A DNA stretch of 64,000 nucleotides from Plutella xylostella (taxonomy: Eukaryota; Arthropoda; Insecta; Lepidoptera; Plutellidae), in assembly GCF_932276165.1 (NCBI RefSeq), contig NC_064009.1, positions 9,300,001 through 9,364,000 of the forward strand, in the 5' to 3' direction. Below, in pieces: positions 41,583-54,249 of this stretch; position 1 is the first letter of the stretch; each line of letters starts with the position of its first letter. A program made the position numbers and the translations under genes. The notes under the pieces are model-generated. The model ran no database searches. It was not told the DNA's origin and worked only from the letters and a program-made list of their open reading frames with translations.

Positions 41583-43061
41583 CAAACACAACACGGCAGA
41601 AGAGTGAGTAGGTAGAAGCCGCACTATCTAAAGTTAAACATTGGCGGGAACTGGTCCTGCCCGAGGCGACGGGTGAGAACATCGCAAGATTTAAATTTCG
41701 AATCAGCCGTGATTTCGAACAAACACATTTTGTTTTTAAATTTTCATTGACTTTTTTGTGGCCAGGACTTTGGCATTTATAGATCTTGTAATTAACAGGT
41801 CTCCTAAGTGTAACTGTCGTAAAAAAATAAGCGATTTTCATTTCAAATTTGCAGCATTAATTTGCTTTTATCAAATTACAGCAATGTAACAAATGTGTCG
41901 CAAATTGTAAAAGGCACTATAAATATTGTTTTCAGCATTTTAAATACTTAAGGAAGTGCAAATAAAATTCACAACTTAGTTTCCGTGTACAAATTTAAAT
42001 ACTGGGGCAGCATGACGTCACGAGAACTAATTTTCCGTTTCGCAGAGTAATCTTGTTCAAGATAAGAGGGGAGAGAACTCAACTTAGAACAAACTTAAAT
42101 ATTCATTGGATGCAATCTAAATCCAGCTTTATTATTACAGTGTTACAGTCCGAGTTGCAAGGGTCGCGTTTGGGCCTGGAAGTGTCTTGGATAATAATAG
42201 TAATTAATTGTAGAACGTATGTTACTGCGGCGTTGTCGGTGGAAATAAGTTGTAACTGTTTATTTATAGTTTTTTTTTAGCGGGATGTAAGAAAAATGGG
42301 GTAGTGCAAATCTAAAGATAAAAAAACTGTGGTTTAAGAAAGAAAAAAAATACTTTATTGTGATTACAACTAAAAGATCAAGTCAAATACTAAATTTTTT
42401 GTCTACTTCTCACACGAATTGAATAGTTTTAAATTGAAACTTATCACTTCGCCGTTCGTTCGTCACATTCGTCAAAATGACTTCGCAATACACTTCAAGT
42501 AGGAATGCTGTGAAATAGGGCTTCGGTTCAAACATTTCAATTTAATCTGGCTGCGAAACCAAGTGACACTTCAATAGTTACCAGTTAACACATGCATCAA
42601 ATACATTCCGCACGCCACGAAATCGACAGGCTCTATAATATAACTGATCGTTTGAATCCGACACTATTCGATTGGTGAACTGAAATGTAGAGGTATAATA
42701 CAATAAAGTAGGTATACCCAGCATTTCAACGCTATTTATCAAAGACTTACGGTCAACTGTACACGTTCAAAGTACCTAACGTCCTACTTAATTAATTCAG
42801 GTTGCTAATAATTTGATTCTCTCCAATGTTGGATAGGTTAATCAACATTATAGTCCATCGGGACCACCCCATAGTTTAGGCCAGATACCCTTTTGGTCTC
42901 AGCTGGGTAAGGCTTTACCTTTTCTGTCAAAGATGGCTGCCCTGGGGAGGGGGCCTCTGCACTCGAATTTCGATATGGGTTTCTTTTGATGTGATTTGAG
43001 AGGACCCCGTGTACGGGTAACAAGGACCTTCGGTGTTTATTTTCGCACTCTTACGTCCTTG
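41583..43061. other. Noncoding stretch
   Basis: At 42838-43023 the minus strand encodes a 61-codon frame with a cluster of Pro and Lys (NPYRNSSAEAPSPGQPSLTE) that may be a decayed coding fragment, but I recognise no family. The rest shows nothing definable. Confidence 0.35.
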
Positions 43062-44078
43062 AAATCGTCGCAGTCGTAGAACAGTGACGGATCTGATTTT
43101 TTTCGATTTTCGGATTATTGCAGATTCTTCTTTAAAATTTCATTATTTACCTATACAACAAAAGTTTTTTTTAAAATCTTTTATAATAAGCGAAATACAG
43201 AGTCGAACACTGACGGTTTTGATATTTTCGCGTAGAACATGGGCGCTTGTGCCGTCCCGTCCATGTTCCACGGTGACCCTCGCCCCCCGCGACCCGCTCC
43301 CGCGCGACGGTTTGTTTGTTCTGTCAGTGTTCTCTGTAGGAGCACATGGAACACGTAATGAGTACTTAAAATGTTTTTTTGCTATAATTATTATTTCAAA
43401 AGTTCTGTTTTCCAAGTAAATATTTTTTTAATACTTCTCCCATAGAACAAAGACGGTCTCTTAAATCCGTCGTTATTCTTGTAACTTTGTTTAAAAAAAA
43501 TAAAAGCCCTAGTTTTCGCTAAAATCATTGAGAAGTTAGTTATAATTAGGTACGGTGTATTAAAAAAACAATATTGTTTGTTTGTTAAATTTAGTGACGG
43601 TATTTCAAATGCGACTATGTTCTTTGTCCTAACTATTGGTGTTTTGTATATACCGTCATTGTTCTATGGATAAGTGGTAGACGTGTGTAGATAACCGTCG
43701 TTATTCTTTGGAATTATTTTAGGATACGTCGTTGTTCTTTCATAATATTACGTATTTTCAATGGAAAATAAATAAATTTATGATTTTTCGGTATATATTT
43801 GCAAATTTATTATGTTTTTAAAACTATGTGCTAAAAAACAATGTAAAATAAATTATGTACTTAAGTACTTTTTTGTTCATCAACTCTACTGCCTGAGGCA
43901 GGTGGCGATGGGAGCACGGTACTATGCGGGTTGGTTTGGAATTATGTTTCTCCAGCCATTTGCATGACTTACCAAACATACAAGCCAAGTCAGCCGCAGA
44001 ATCCACATCAAACATTAAATTTCTGTATTAACAGCTACCGTTACATCAACTGCAAAGGGAAATTTATAGCATCAACCG

Positions 44079-44388
44079 AATGCTGGTGATTGTCAAACAG
44101 CTGAGGATAATGACCATCGCGCAGCAGTTTGAGAGGATCCTTACATGGCTACGGATAAGATGACAGCAATTTCCTTCATTGACTGACCACAATCAGTAAA
44201 TTCTCTAGTTATAGGGGTGAATGGCATCGCGGGGGAGTCAACGTGATCGGACAGCAGTGAATTTACTGTTTGCGGGCAGTAAATAATTAAGGAAATTGGT
44301 ATCATCTTATCCGTAGCTATGTAAGGATCATCTTGAACTGCTTGGGGATGATAATTTTCCTCAGGTGTTTCACAATCACCAGCATAGG
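44079..44388. repeat. Imperfect ~97-bp-arm inverted repeat nested in the 3.4-kb element
   Basis: TGCTGGTGATTGTCAAACAG, GAGGATCCTTACATGGCTAC and GGATAAGATGACAGCAATTT in the left arm pair with AAATTGGTATCATCTTATCC, GTAGCTATGTAAGGATCATC and CACAATCACCAGCA in the right arm. Identity is about 80%. The centre has ATAGGGGTGAATGGCATCGC and no frame. It is probably an older foldback element. Confidence 0.7.
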
Positions 44389-44509
44389 ATTGATACTGGG
44401 GCTTTTCCTCTTAAAAATAGGTGAGCCCACTTTATTCACGTATTAATTTCAGTAAAAATTCCCCGTAAATTCTGTAATTCTCACATTATACTTACTTCTC
44501 CATAAAAAG

Positions 44510-45540
44510 GATGAGAAATCCGACCTCGGAAACTATAGACCCGTTAGCTTGACATCACACATGTATAAATAATTCACAGTCGCATCCGTTCTCTGCTGAA
44601 CTAACATGAACCACCAGAACAAGCCGGTTTCCGACCTAGTTATTCTACCGCGAACCCTCTATACACGCTCAATCAGATTATTGAAAAGTTCATAGAGCTT
44701 AACACACCACTTTACCATGTAATTATTGACTATACAAAAGGTTTCGACAGTATCTACCATCAAGCAATACTTTCCGCCCTTAACACCACAAAATTCATCC
44801 AACCTACATCGAACTCGTTGGTATTATCTACATAAACAGCTCAGCCAACGTGAAATTGGAAAAACCTGGTACTGGTCCAACGTTTCCGATTGAAAAGGGT
44901 GTCATACAAGGCGACCCTCGCTGTACACGCTTTACAATTTTCCTCAAAGAGGTCTTCAAGAAGTTGACACAGTCCTGGGAGGACAAGGACATCAATTTCG
45001 GAAGTAAAAAATAGTCAAACCTCGGTTTTTGCGGACGTTATTGCCCTATTCTCCCACTCAACGCCCGAGCTCCAACAAATGTTGCGAGAGCTATCCACGG
45101 CAAGCCTTGAAGTTGGACTAAAGGTGAACCGTTCGAAGACAACAGACATGACCAACAGCACGAAACGTAGGGATGAGGTAGATAGGCAGGAAATATAATA
45201 TGTCAATGAGTAATTTATTTGGGCGAGATAGCGTCCTTTGTCGTGGGTGCTAAGACCGCGAAACTGAAGTGAGACTGGGCGGCGCACGTCTGTCGTATGC
45301 AGCCGGACAGTTAGGGAAAAATGCTACCAAATGGGTAGCCGATAACGGCCGCCGGCACAGGGGCAAACCCAGAAGAAGATAACGGGATGATCTAGACGTG
45401 TTTAGTAGGAACTAGAATGAGGAGGCCATGAACAGGGATAGCTGGAAGACCCAGGAAGAGACCTTTGCCCAGCAAAGGGTCACAAATGTCACAATTGAGT
45501 TGGGAAACTCCGTCACACATTCTCCTCGGCCATCCCTGAT
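44510..45540 (+). pseudogene. RTE-like LINE reverse transcriptase remnant
   Basis: Across shifting frames the plus strand encodes KSDLGNYRPVSLTSH, then EQAGFRPSYSTANPLYTLNQ, VIIDYTKGFDSIYHQAIL, IEKGVIQGDPRCTRFTIF, and near 45240-45400 a C-terminal KWDWAAHVCRMQPD segment. These correspond in order to reverse transcriptase motifs (RPIS; QxGF; DYxKAFD; GxxQGDxxSPxLF), followed by the RTE tail, but stops and frameshifts interrupt it throughout. The catalytic (F/Y)ADD block is destroyed. It is more diverged than the copy at 58-60 kb. Confidence 0.78.
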
Positions 45541-45574
45541 CAGAGAAGAAGACTTTTATCATTAGAGCCTGAAG

Positions 45575-45967
45575 ATAAAAGTCTTCTTCAACCAGTGCAT
45601 CTTGCTAGTGATGACGTATGGGGCAGATAGGTGGGCACTGACGGTAGTACTGGTCCACCGATTTAAAGTCGCTCAGCGTGCTATGCTTGGGGTTTCTCTG
45701 GTGGATCGTATCAGAAATGAGGGTATCCGTCAGAGGACTAAGGTTACCGACATAGCTGTCATAATGTACAAGCTGAAGTGGCAGTGGGCTGGCTATATCT
45801 GCCGAAGAACCGATAACCGTTGGGGTCGACGAATTCTCGAGTCACAAATAAGGACAACCGTAGGCTGGTAGCCAGTAGTGGCTGGATGAGGAAGCCCGAG
45901 GACCGAGTGTTGTGGAGCTCCTTGGGAGAGGCCTATGTTTAGCATTGGATGATTATTGACTGATGCT
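45575..45967 (+). pseudogene. RTE LINE ORF2 C-terminal fragment
   Basis: It encodes NQCILLVMTYGADRWALTVV, then RFKVAQRAMLGVSLVDRIRN, LKWQWAGYICRRTDNRWGRR, and in another frame GWMRKPEDRVLWSSLGEAYV-like residues before the end near ATGATTATTGACTGATG. It is the same family as the tail at 58114-58674. The fragment abuts the preceding remnant and lies inside the 3.4-kb element. Confidence 0.82.
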
Positions 45968-46441
45968 TGGACACAATGGGGTCTTCAAAAAACATTTTAT
46001 AAAATAATTGTATTTTGTAAAAAAAAAAATTGGACCTGAACAAAAAATAATATAGCGCAATCAGCACCCTCCTAAATAGGTTATTTAAAGATCCGTCTTT
46101 GAATTTTTCCATATATTCCCTAAAACAACGACGAAAAGTATAATACGCCCTTAGATACGCAATAAAAGTCCGTAAAAAAACGACGTATCATATAATGCGA
46201 CATAGTAGGATACATAGAACAATGACCTATCTGATTTTTCAGGAAACCTGGACTTATTACAGACTAATTATACAGGCTATATTGCAAAAGTCCATTTGTA
46301 TAATAATGTGACCAAATTTCAAATGAATTGCTTCAGCCGTTTTCATTTTATCGAACAAAACGTTGTTTAAAAACTTTAACTGGCTCTCCTGTAAAGTTGC
46401 TGTTTTGCAGATCCGTCATTGTTCTACGACTGCGACGAAAT

Positions 46442-48961
46442 AATTGAGAGGAAATCCTTTTTGAACTAAAAATTTGAGAACAGTAAACGGATAACAAATA
46501 CTATTATATGACGACTTTAAAGTTCAATGTAAAAATTCGATTATCGAATTTCTAATTGGATATTATTTAAGTTGGAAATGTTATAATATGAACTTCCAGC
46601 GAAGTCATAAATTATGATTTAAATTTAGAATTTTACAGACTAATCAAAATATGATACATTATCTTAGCTTGTCTCCATTTCATGCTATTTTTGCAACACT
46701 TCATATATTACGTATTTTATTACGAGAGAACAACAGCATTATCCAAGTCCAACATAAACTGTTTATTTCTATCACCACACTTCGGCTCTCAGTGAAAAAT
46801 ACTAGCCAATTTATCATTCCCCTAATACATCGTCCCTTTCAGGTAAAAGGTTCAGATTATCCGACAATGCTAATGAAGACAAAGAGTCATGCTTTGTCTG
46901 TGTGTGTGTTTGTTTGTTTGTTGAAGAAAACAGACGTGGCCCACTAATTGGCTAACCAATGTGGCTCTGCAGCAGATTTATAGCATAATTATTCACAAGG
47001 CTTGCGGAACGGCTAATTTCTAGCTTTACCAGGACTCCTGTGCGTTGCTGCTAGCCTTGTACTTTTTCCCAGAAAATTATTTTTCGCTTTTCACACGCAT
47101 GACAAAAGAGGGTTGATGTATGTTTGATCGACCAAAAGCCATTTCACTAATGTGCTTAGATTTTTCAAACTTCAGCTTTTGGTGGTTTCAAAAACTTAAG
47201 AAGAAAACAGTACATAAGATGTTCATAAGGCCTTAGATTTTTATTGCTTATAAAAATCTCTACCAGACTATAATATTATTACCTATTAGGCATTATAATA
47301 ATGAAATACCAAAACCTTATTTATAACGATCTCGCCATTAAAGCTTACGATAACGCGAACGGTTATAACAAGCTCAATATTAGCTTAATCGGCAATCCCC
47401 GCAATTTATCGCCAACTTCGACTCAAGATCTGCCAACTTTAATGATCATAAACTATTAATTCTGAAACATCTCTGAGGCCGTCAATTAGTTCGGTGATTA
47501 CATGAATTTGTCGTGTAATAATTACACCCATAATCCTGTAAGGGATTAGCACAGCGTGTTTAGTGCAGTGGTGGAATTACACCTATGTAGACTGCGTCTT
47601 CACATCCAATTCTATTCTGCTTTCATACAGATGAAAATGTAAAAACACTAACGCGTACGATTTTTCCAAAAATATTGGCGAATAGCGACCGAGCAGCATA
47701 GCGTGCACCAATGGCGTTGCCCGGTTTATACCCGCGCCGATGTATTACGCAGCGATGTGATTGGTGGGACGTGCATAAAACGAAGATAAAGGTGCCATGT
47801 CGCGGGAACTGGTGGTGGTAAGTCAATATCATTTCTCCTATATTATAGGCTGGGTTCCATACACTGTGGAGTCCCGGTATGGTCCGCCGAAAGCCGGTTC
47901 GACCCAGTTATAGCCAGCGGTTTCCGCCCGACGAAGGATTTCGCGACATTATCCGCTTAATTTTAATTTGATCGCCTGTGAACCTCGCGTTTTATTGTTT
48001 ATTCGGTAGATTAATGGGTTTTCGCTATTTGTATGATAATATTTTAATGGATAGTAGGCAATTTATGGATGGGAAATAACAGATTCCAAATTGATTTTTA
48101 GTACGGCGGTAATGCAGTTTCGTTATAAGCTTGGTGAGTAATTTGATTTTCAAAATAAATTGTACGATGTACCGATTAAAAATACTGGAAATACTCTATT
48201 GAATAAGATTTGTACCTACCGAGGTAGAGTTTCTGAATATTATGTCGGTAGGTATACCGATCTGTAATATAAATCATATACTTACTTACCTATAAAGATA
48301 TTAATTTACTTAAGTATTTTACAGCAAGGTTTCCTGTAAGTGTAGATAAAATTATTTTCTGGCAAATGGATACCGAATAAGGAGTTGGCAAACTTTTCCC
48401 AATATCTCAGTCTCCTTTCGCTAAACAAAACAAATCACAAAAAAAAACGTACGAACGTCATTGCCTGTCTCGCGAGAAACGAATTTCCCATCCAGCAAAC
48501 AAACTTAACCCAGTCTATTTTAGTATGCTCTTTACATACTCAAGACATTGTCGTTCGTACGGTTACAGTTCAGTCGTGTCACATAACTCTCCTTCGAATT
48601 CCCAAGACATAGCTTTCAATATTCAACAAAAGACTTATCTGCAGACGAATTCGTTCTCTAAATGCCAAGTAAAGAAGTGTCTTATTCGATCGTCTGGGAA
48701 CTGCTGACAATGCTCCAACCACGCCCAGTTACATCTTGAATTGTTAAAGAATAGATTGACGTACGAAATTCAAACGCAGAGTAGGTACCTACCTCGACGC
48801 CGCTGAACTAATATCCAACTTGAAATATGCACCGGAAATGGTACATCTATTGGAAATACTGTAATGCTTCCTAAAGTAATGACATCCTGTGCTCATAGCA
48901 GAAAAAGTTGGCAATTGTTTTGCTTACTGCTAATTAAATATCATCCTGACTCACTCCTGAC
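46442..48961. other. Noncoding stretch
   Basis: No exon or element end is visible. The region 47330-47530 is rich in short homeodomain-like cores (TTAATGATCATAAACTATTA, GTCAATTAGTTCGGTGATTA) and could be regulatory; that is only a composition-based guess. Confidence 0.35.
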
Positions 48962-48964
48962 TAA

Positions 48965-49105
48965 GGCCCTGTTCCACAATGTCTGGTTAGTGGCTACTTG
49001 TGAGATAAAATACATGCTGTCACTGTCAAAAATATAATAACAGAGAGTGACAGCTTGTATTTTATCTCACAAGTAGCCACTAACCAGACATTGTGGAACA
49101 GGGCC
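48965..49105. mobile_element. 141-bp Tourist-like MITE, intact copy
   Basis: The whole element is a near-perfect palindrome: GGCCCTGTTCCACAATGTCT ... AGACATTGTGGAACAGGGCC, with arms of about 60 bp. TAA flanks both ends (48962-48964 and 49106-49108). A GG-start TIR with a 3-bp TWA-type duplication is characteristic of PIF/Harbinger-derived (Tourist) MITEs. The arm identity indicates recent activity. A related older copy is at 23911-24051. Confidence 0.83.
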
Positions 49106-49108
49106 TAA

Positions 49109-51948
49109 ATATAATTTTCTTTTGCGTGAAACTTGTCAATAAATTGAGGAACAATCGAAAAACAAAATAGCTAAAGAGTATTTCCTTGAATGAGTACAAT
49201 ACATCGATACTCGATGCTGTTGTCTCATTTTTGAGATACACGGAGTTCCCAAACAAAATACGTTGGATTCGCCTCACGTTGCGAGCAACTTTTTGGGTCA
49301 CTTTAACTTAGTCCGGCTGTTTAGCAAATAATAAAGTTTTGTTTGAGTACATAAAGTAGAAATATGGGCTCTTGTCTCTTACATATACGACTTTATCCTG
49401 CAAAAGTTCGGTATGTAGATCCGATTATCTGTATAAATCGGTTTCATTGGCATGCTCGTAGCGTGATTGATTTATTTTAAAATTGTTGTCGATATAATGT
49501 GCCGTTTACGCGCGGGCCGACTATAAAACTGATTAATTATTGCGCTTTACTTAATGACTATCCAATAATGTAGTTACTTCTTTGTTTTAAAATATCCTTT
49601 ATGCATGGGAAATTGTGTTTTGTGTTTTTTTATTAACCTAACATACGTAATATGTCCTACTGTTGGCCTCGGGTCTCTCTACTCTACATTAAATAACTTG
49701 CAAAAGGTTTTCAGTTCATCAATCGCTTCTGGGTCCAATCTCTATACTAACCTGTATAAATATATGATAATATCACACTAGCAAACACAGTGAATATGGC
49801 AAACGCCGGCAAAAAACCTCCTTCAAAGAAACACCAACTTTTTACACACTACAATTTATTTCAGAAGCTATTCTTACTAGCGACAAACAAAAAGATACTC
49901 TACTCCACACATATACGGTTTGTAAAAAACTGGAGTGGAGCTAAACGAAGAAAGATGACACCACTGTAAAAAGCTACAAATATAAATGTATGAGCTACAA
50001 AAGTTTCGAGTTTTTATTGAATAGAGCAGATGTGCTTTAGCGTCGATGGGAACAACAGAACTTTGGATAAAATTACCGTTGCCCAGACAAAAAATATAAA
50101 CTGAAAACTGCTAAAGTTTTAGTTAATTTTGGACTGCTACACTAATTTTAAAAAGGCAATGCATTGCTGTGTAGTACAAATAAAAACAAAAAAAGTTTAA
50201 CAAACAACATTTTCTCAAATAAGACCTATTTAAACTGTCCATTTCTTTTCATGTATTTCCTTAAGGACTAGTCAGTAGCCATTGACGAAATAGCCCGGAT
50301 CAGCTTTTACTGTCTCTAACTGAATTAAAAGAGTGTTATGTCGTACCTTTTTCTATTAGTATCCATTTCGTCCTGAAACTATTTGACGTAAATCGCCGAG
50401 TTTATTTGAAGTTACTGTTTTAGGTACACAATAACGATAGGTACTTGTATAAAAGGAACATTAGAAAAAGTAATTTGTTTCTGTGTTTAAACTCTAAAAT
50501 CAGAAGCTTAAAAATATTCAACGTACATTGCCAAAGGTTTAGTTACCTTGCCTAAACTAATTACCAGCAAAACATAATCATATCACGGCAATAATACCCG
50601 ATTAGGTACAATGTGGGCCACATTGAGCATAATACACACGTTAAAAACGCGGTAAGCTCACTAAAACTGAAACCATTACATTTAGCGAGACCCCGACAGT
50701 ACAACGTTGCGGTCGTAATAACTACAACTAAATAATAAATTACGTCCATACCTAGTTATTACTGTGGACGGGGCACGCTAATCAGCAGAAAATGCGATTT
50801 AGATGGCCAGCCTTAAATACTTCGTAGAAAACATCGATTTTAGTCAAACCACACCTTTAATTTGCTGACCGTGCCGAACTAGGTCAAGTGCGTTCAGTTA
50901 GCGTGATGAACTTTCCACTGCTGGTCTTAAAAAGTATGGAATTGCAACTATTTCTGAAATTTAAATGCTTAAAAAAAGTATGACGCTGGACATGCAAATT
51001 TGAATTGCTGCATGCCATGAAATACCTAAGAATAGGTGAATAATGTTGTTGCTTTTTATAATAAAACAGCATAATAAACTACAATATTTGTCATTTAGTA
51101 AAGGCAAACGCGAAATAGAATAGAGCGGAAGCAGTAGAATTTGTCCCGTATCTAGAGAGCAGAAGCGATCAGAATTCAATTCCGATTCCAAATTAGAACT
51201 ACACTCGAATCGCAACAGTTTACTGCATTACGTCGTTCGAAAACCGATTAAAAGTTGCTCGAATAAACATCGATTCATTCCGTCCTTTTTCTTCGCAAAC
51301 TGTCTGCGGACAGGATTACCTGAAAGTCACGGTGCGAGGGAGACGGCGATGGGTTTATAGGTTTAAACCAATAACAGATGGCCACGGATCTGGTCAAAGT
51401 TCGGTAATGATAACAAACGCTGGACTAAATCCTTCGGACTTATTCCGGTCCGTTTGGCGACGATGTTGCGGCATTTTTTCATAACTTTCATAATAAGCGG
51501 ATATAACGTACTTAATGCCGTGCATGAAAGGAACCTCTCTCCTTGTATATATAGAGGTACCTATGTAATATGTATGTCCGGCCAAACCTGGGCAGTCAGC
51601 GATGGCAACAAATCTCAGGTAGGTACAATGGTATGTCTATAATTAAGCAAAAACAATATCACTACACCATAAAGACCAGTTGCGAAATTAACCCAAAAAC
51701 TTACTGAATTCACCAGAGTCGCCCGGTGTAATGGAGGGAAGTTTGAAAAGTATGTGCAACTGCGTAGCACCAGCCGAGTGTGTCGGATTAGTTGGCGGGA
51801 AACTTCAGTGGTCGGATCACAGTTTTATCTCTTGTTGATGTTAAAAATAAAATAAAAGATAGCTGCAGCTATAACTTTGCGGGTAGTTATTGGTTAGAAC
51901 TTCAAAAAGGCTAGTAAGATACTAACAATTATATTAAGGCCGGGGCAG
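49109..51948. other. Noncoding stretch
   Basis: No gene is recognised. Less AT-rich patches at 49420-49560 (TTTACGCGCGGGCCGACTAT) and 51280-51350 may be conserved noncoding blocks. Confidence 0.35.
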
Positions 51949-52081
51949 ATACGTATTTGTACTCGGGTCATGGGTGTTAAAAATAATAATGTAGACATAT
52001 CAGCTGTCCAACACCTATATCACGGGCTCTGCGTCGAGCTTGGGGTTGAATATCCGTGTGTGAGATGTCCTTACATATAAA
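51949..52081 (+). mobile_element. SINE 3' body fragment
   Basis: ACTCGGGTCATGGGTGTTAA, ACATATCAGCTGTCCAACAC and CACGGGCTCTGCGTCGAGCT, then CCGTGTGTGAGATGTCC, match in order the body of the SINE at 53978-54230. The tRNA-like head is absent or unrecognisable. Confidence 0.7.
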
Positions 52082-52353
52082 TTTCTTTACTGACGGCTTA
52101 TTCGACACTTATGCACAACGGATAACATCCATTCGATTCTAAACCAACTGTAGAGTGAGCAAAACACAGAAAACAAGGTACCCAAATTCCACCCCGGGAA
52201 TTATAAATGCAAGTCAAGGGCCATACGTTCTAGAAAGTTCTACGCGTACTGGAACAATCTAAACAAGTTGGGGCGAGACCGCAATGTTTTAGGTAGGGAA
52301 CCGCAAGCCGGCCCGCGGTGGTCCTAGCAAGTTTGTTGTACACAGGTAGGCGA

Positions 52354-52560
52354 GGACCGGGTGGCGCAGCGGTTAAACACTGACTCTTGTGCCGAAGGTC
52401 CCGGCTTCAAATCCTGGTCAGAGCAAACGTTTGTGATTTTAGTCGGATCTTGTGGTGTGACATCTCTAACCCGATTGCCAAGCGTGGAGATTATGACAAT
52501 AACCCTCCAGTCTTGTCGGAGGGGCCATGTCAAAGAATATCCCCACAAGGATTATGTCAC
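52354..52560 (+). mobile_element. tRNA-derived SINE, second family
   Basis: The head GACCGGGTGGCGCAGCGGTT (A box) and CGGCTTCAAATCCTGGTC (B box) have tRNA-like spacing. The body contains TCGGATCTTGTGGTGTGACA and CCCGATTGCCAAGCGTGGAG, then TCCAGTCTTGTCGGAGGGG. It differs from the other SINEs here. Unusual features, such as a C in the B box, rule out a functional tRNA. Confidence 0.72.
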
Positions 52561-53490
52561 AATTCCACGTCACGCGCAACCAAGTATCCATAGACGCAGT
52601 TTAATGCGACAGAGTTCTACTCACTCAGCCCCCGCCTATAAGCCAATAATAGCTCCATATGAAATCACAATAAGCGAAGTGGATGCGCTCCGAATTTCAT
52701 TACTCCCTACATTGGAGTGAAAAACAGTTTGTTTGCCAGTTGTTTACCGTGAACAGCGAAATTTGATTTATAGCCGGCGCCGTGTCAAGCTGCTTATTTT
52801 CCCCGTGGATGGGGTACCATGGAGGTGTAATTTTTTATTCAAAATGGCTAAATAAATGTACCTAACTTGTAAGAATTCAACGGCTTAATTGGTATTGAAG
52901 TGCGTCCGAATATTGGGCATAAATATTGCATGTCCAATATTGAACGATTGATGGTGCACAAGTTTACTTGTGGGTACCTACTATTAGAATCCACTAATCG
53001 TATGAACCGACCATTATCATACCGGTTTGATTGTGAAGAGTCAGCAACCGTAACAAATATTGGTCCAAAACCTATTGAAAGGGCTGAATACTTTTTAAAA
53101 TGCACCATAGTACCCTTTATCGACTGGATAATGAAAAGCGGCGTACGGGTCCCCCAAAACAGGTACTGAGCTACAGGGCACTCCATTTGGATGTTTTATC
53201 AAGCCGAAGAAAAAAAAGAATGTGCCAAACGACACCTCTCATTTTTGTAGGTAATTTTTTCTGTGAAAAGCTTTTTTCGGTAGAAAAACATTCATTTTCC
53301 AGGCCTGATGCGTTGTATGTAATGATGTTAGTAAATTGCATTACGGCAAACAATTTTGTTTCGATGCTTCTTCAAAAAGGGTGTAGGTGCAAAGTTTCCA
53401 TTATATTATGGTATGCATGATGATGCCATTATTTACAATATGGACGGGCTGTTTCAGCACATTTAGTTTATTTATTTTTATTTTACACAA
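52561..53490. other. Unassigned stretch, possibly decayed repeat
   Basis: Frames of 89-119 codons overlap on both strands between 52848 and 53420. On the minus strand ECPVAQYLFWGTRTPLFIIQ... reads smoothly but matches nothing I recognise. The block GGTCCCCCAAAACAGGTACT resembles mobile-element text, so an old transposon is my best guess. Confidence 0.25.
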
Positions 53491-53492
53491 AA

Positions 53493-53575
53493 GTAATTAT
53501 GGACAATCAGGTGGACTTAATGCTAAAAACATTTTCTACCAGTCAACCTGCAGGAGGTACAGCGAGCAAATTATA
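53493..53575 (-). repeat. 3' end of an old lepidopteran retroelement
   Basis: On the minus strand CCTGCAGGTTGACTGGTAGA, ATGTTTTTAGCATTAAGTCC and ACCTGATTGTCC are found. This is the family seen on the plus strand at 26670-26757. Confidence 0.6.
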
Positions 53576-53977
53576 TGGCAGTGCAAAAAAAAATATTAAC
53601 ACGTAAACAACCACAATATCCTACAACAAATTATACTACATATCGCAAAGAACAGCTATCAAGATTTTATTTATATCGACTAATTACCTATACAAATTCG
53701 AAAAAAGCTGGATTTTAACGAACGAATGTAACAAACCGTTGCTAAATTCGGTAGTAATGTACCTAAAAATTGAAAAGAATTCTCGTTAACACTTGTAAGT
53801 GGACGTGGGAATTATTACAGCGTTATTATTATCCGGAAATACCGACCATAATAAACCTAATGAAATATGGCTCTAATAACAGGAAAAGTCTAAAACTATT
53901 ACAAATAGTTAGACCATGTTTTGTGTTGTTAGTCCATCAGTTTATCGTGAAGAAAATAGAGGAACATTTATAAAGAC

Positions 53978-54230
53978 GGCCGACTGTTTTAGTGGTTAGT
54001 GACCCTGACTGCGAAGCCGAAGGTTCGATTCCCGGCTGGGGCACAAATTTGTTTAAAGACAGATGTTTGAACTCGGGTCTTGGGTGTTGATATTATTTAT
54101 AATTAATATGTATCTATCTATATATTTGTGTACATATAACAGCTGTCCCATACCCATAATACAGGCTCTGCCTAGCGTGGGGTCGGATGGCCGTGTGTGA
54201 GAAGTCCCCACATATAAAATAATAAAAAAA
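53978..54230 (+). mobile_element. tRNA-derived SINE, full-length copy
   Basis: The head has GTTTTAGTGGTTAGTGACCC (A box) and GAAGGTTCGATTCCCGGCTG, a canonical B box. The body GAACTCGGGTCTTGGGTGTT, ATAACAGCTGTCCCATACCC, GGCTCTGCCTAGCGTGGGG and GGCCGTGTGTGAGAAGTCCC ends in CACATATAAAATAATAAAAA. Two other copies of this body (35921 and 51949) lack the head. This is a classic lepidopteran SINE. Confidence 0.85.
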
Positions 54231-54249
54231 AACTGTTGTACTTGTTTAA

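Larger units (their letters stand above)
43066..46437. mobile_element. 3.37-kb DNA transposon with subterminal repeats and 4-bp target duplication
   Basis: The ends are inverted repeats of about 30 bp: CGTCGCAGTCGTAGAACAGT on the left and GTTCTACGACTGCGACG on the right, flanked by AAAT on both sides (43062-43065 and 46438-46441). Degenerate copies of the end motif CCGTCRTTGTTCT recur near both ends: left near 43441, 43465, 43648, 43697 and 43724, right near 46120, 46169, 46203 and 46411. Such arrays are typical transposase-binding sites. No transposase is visible. The interior holds an inverted-repeat insertion and two RTE fragments. Four-bp duplications occur in Sola, Ginger and some Academ elements, so the superfamily is open. 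Confidence 0.75.

Noticed and set aside
42838..43023. 61-codon minus-strand frame rich in Pro and Lys
   Set aside because: Too short and without splice signals or a known motif to be called a gene; may be a fossil coding fragment.
52848..53186. 112-codon minus-strand frame (ECPVAQYLFWG...)
   Set aside because: Reads smoothly but matches no family I know, and the opposite strand is also open; kept only as a possible decayed repeat.
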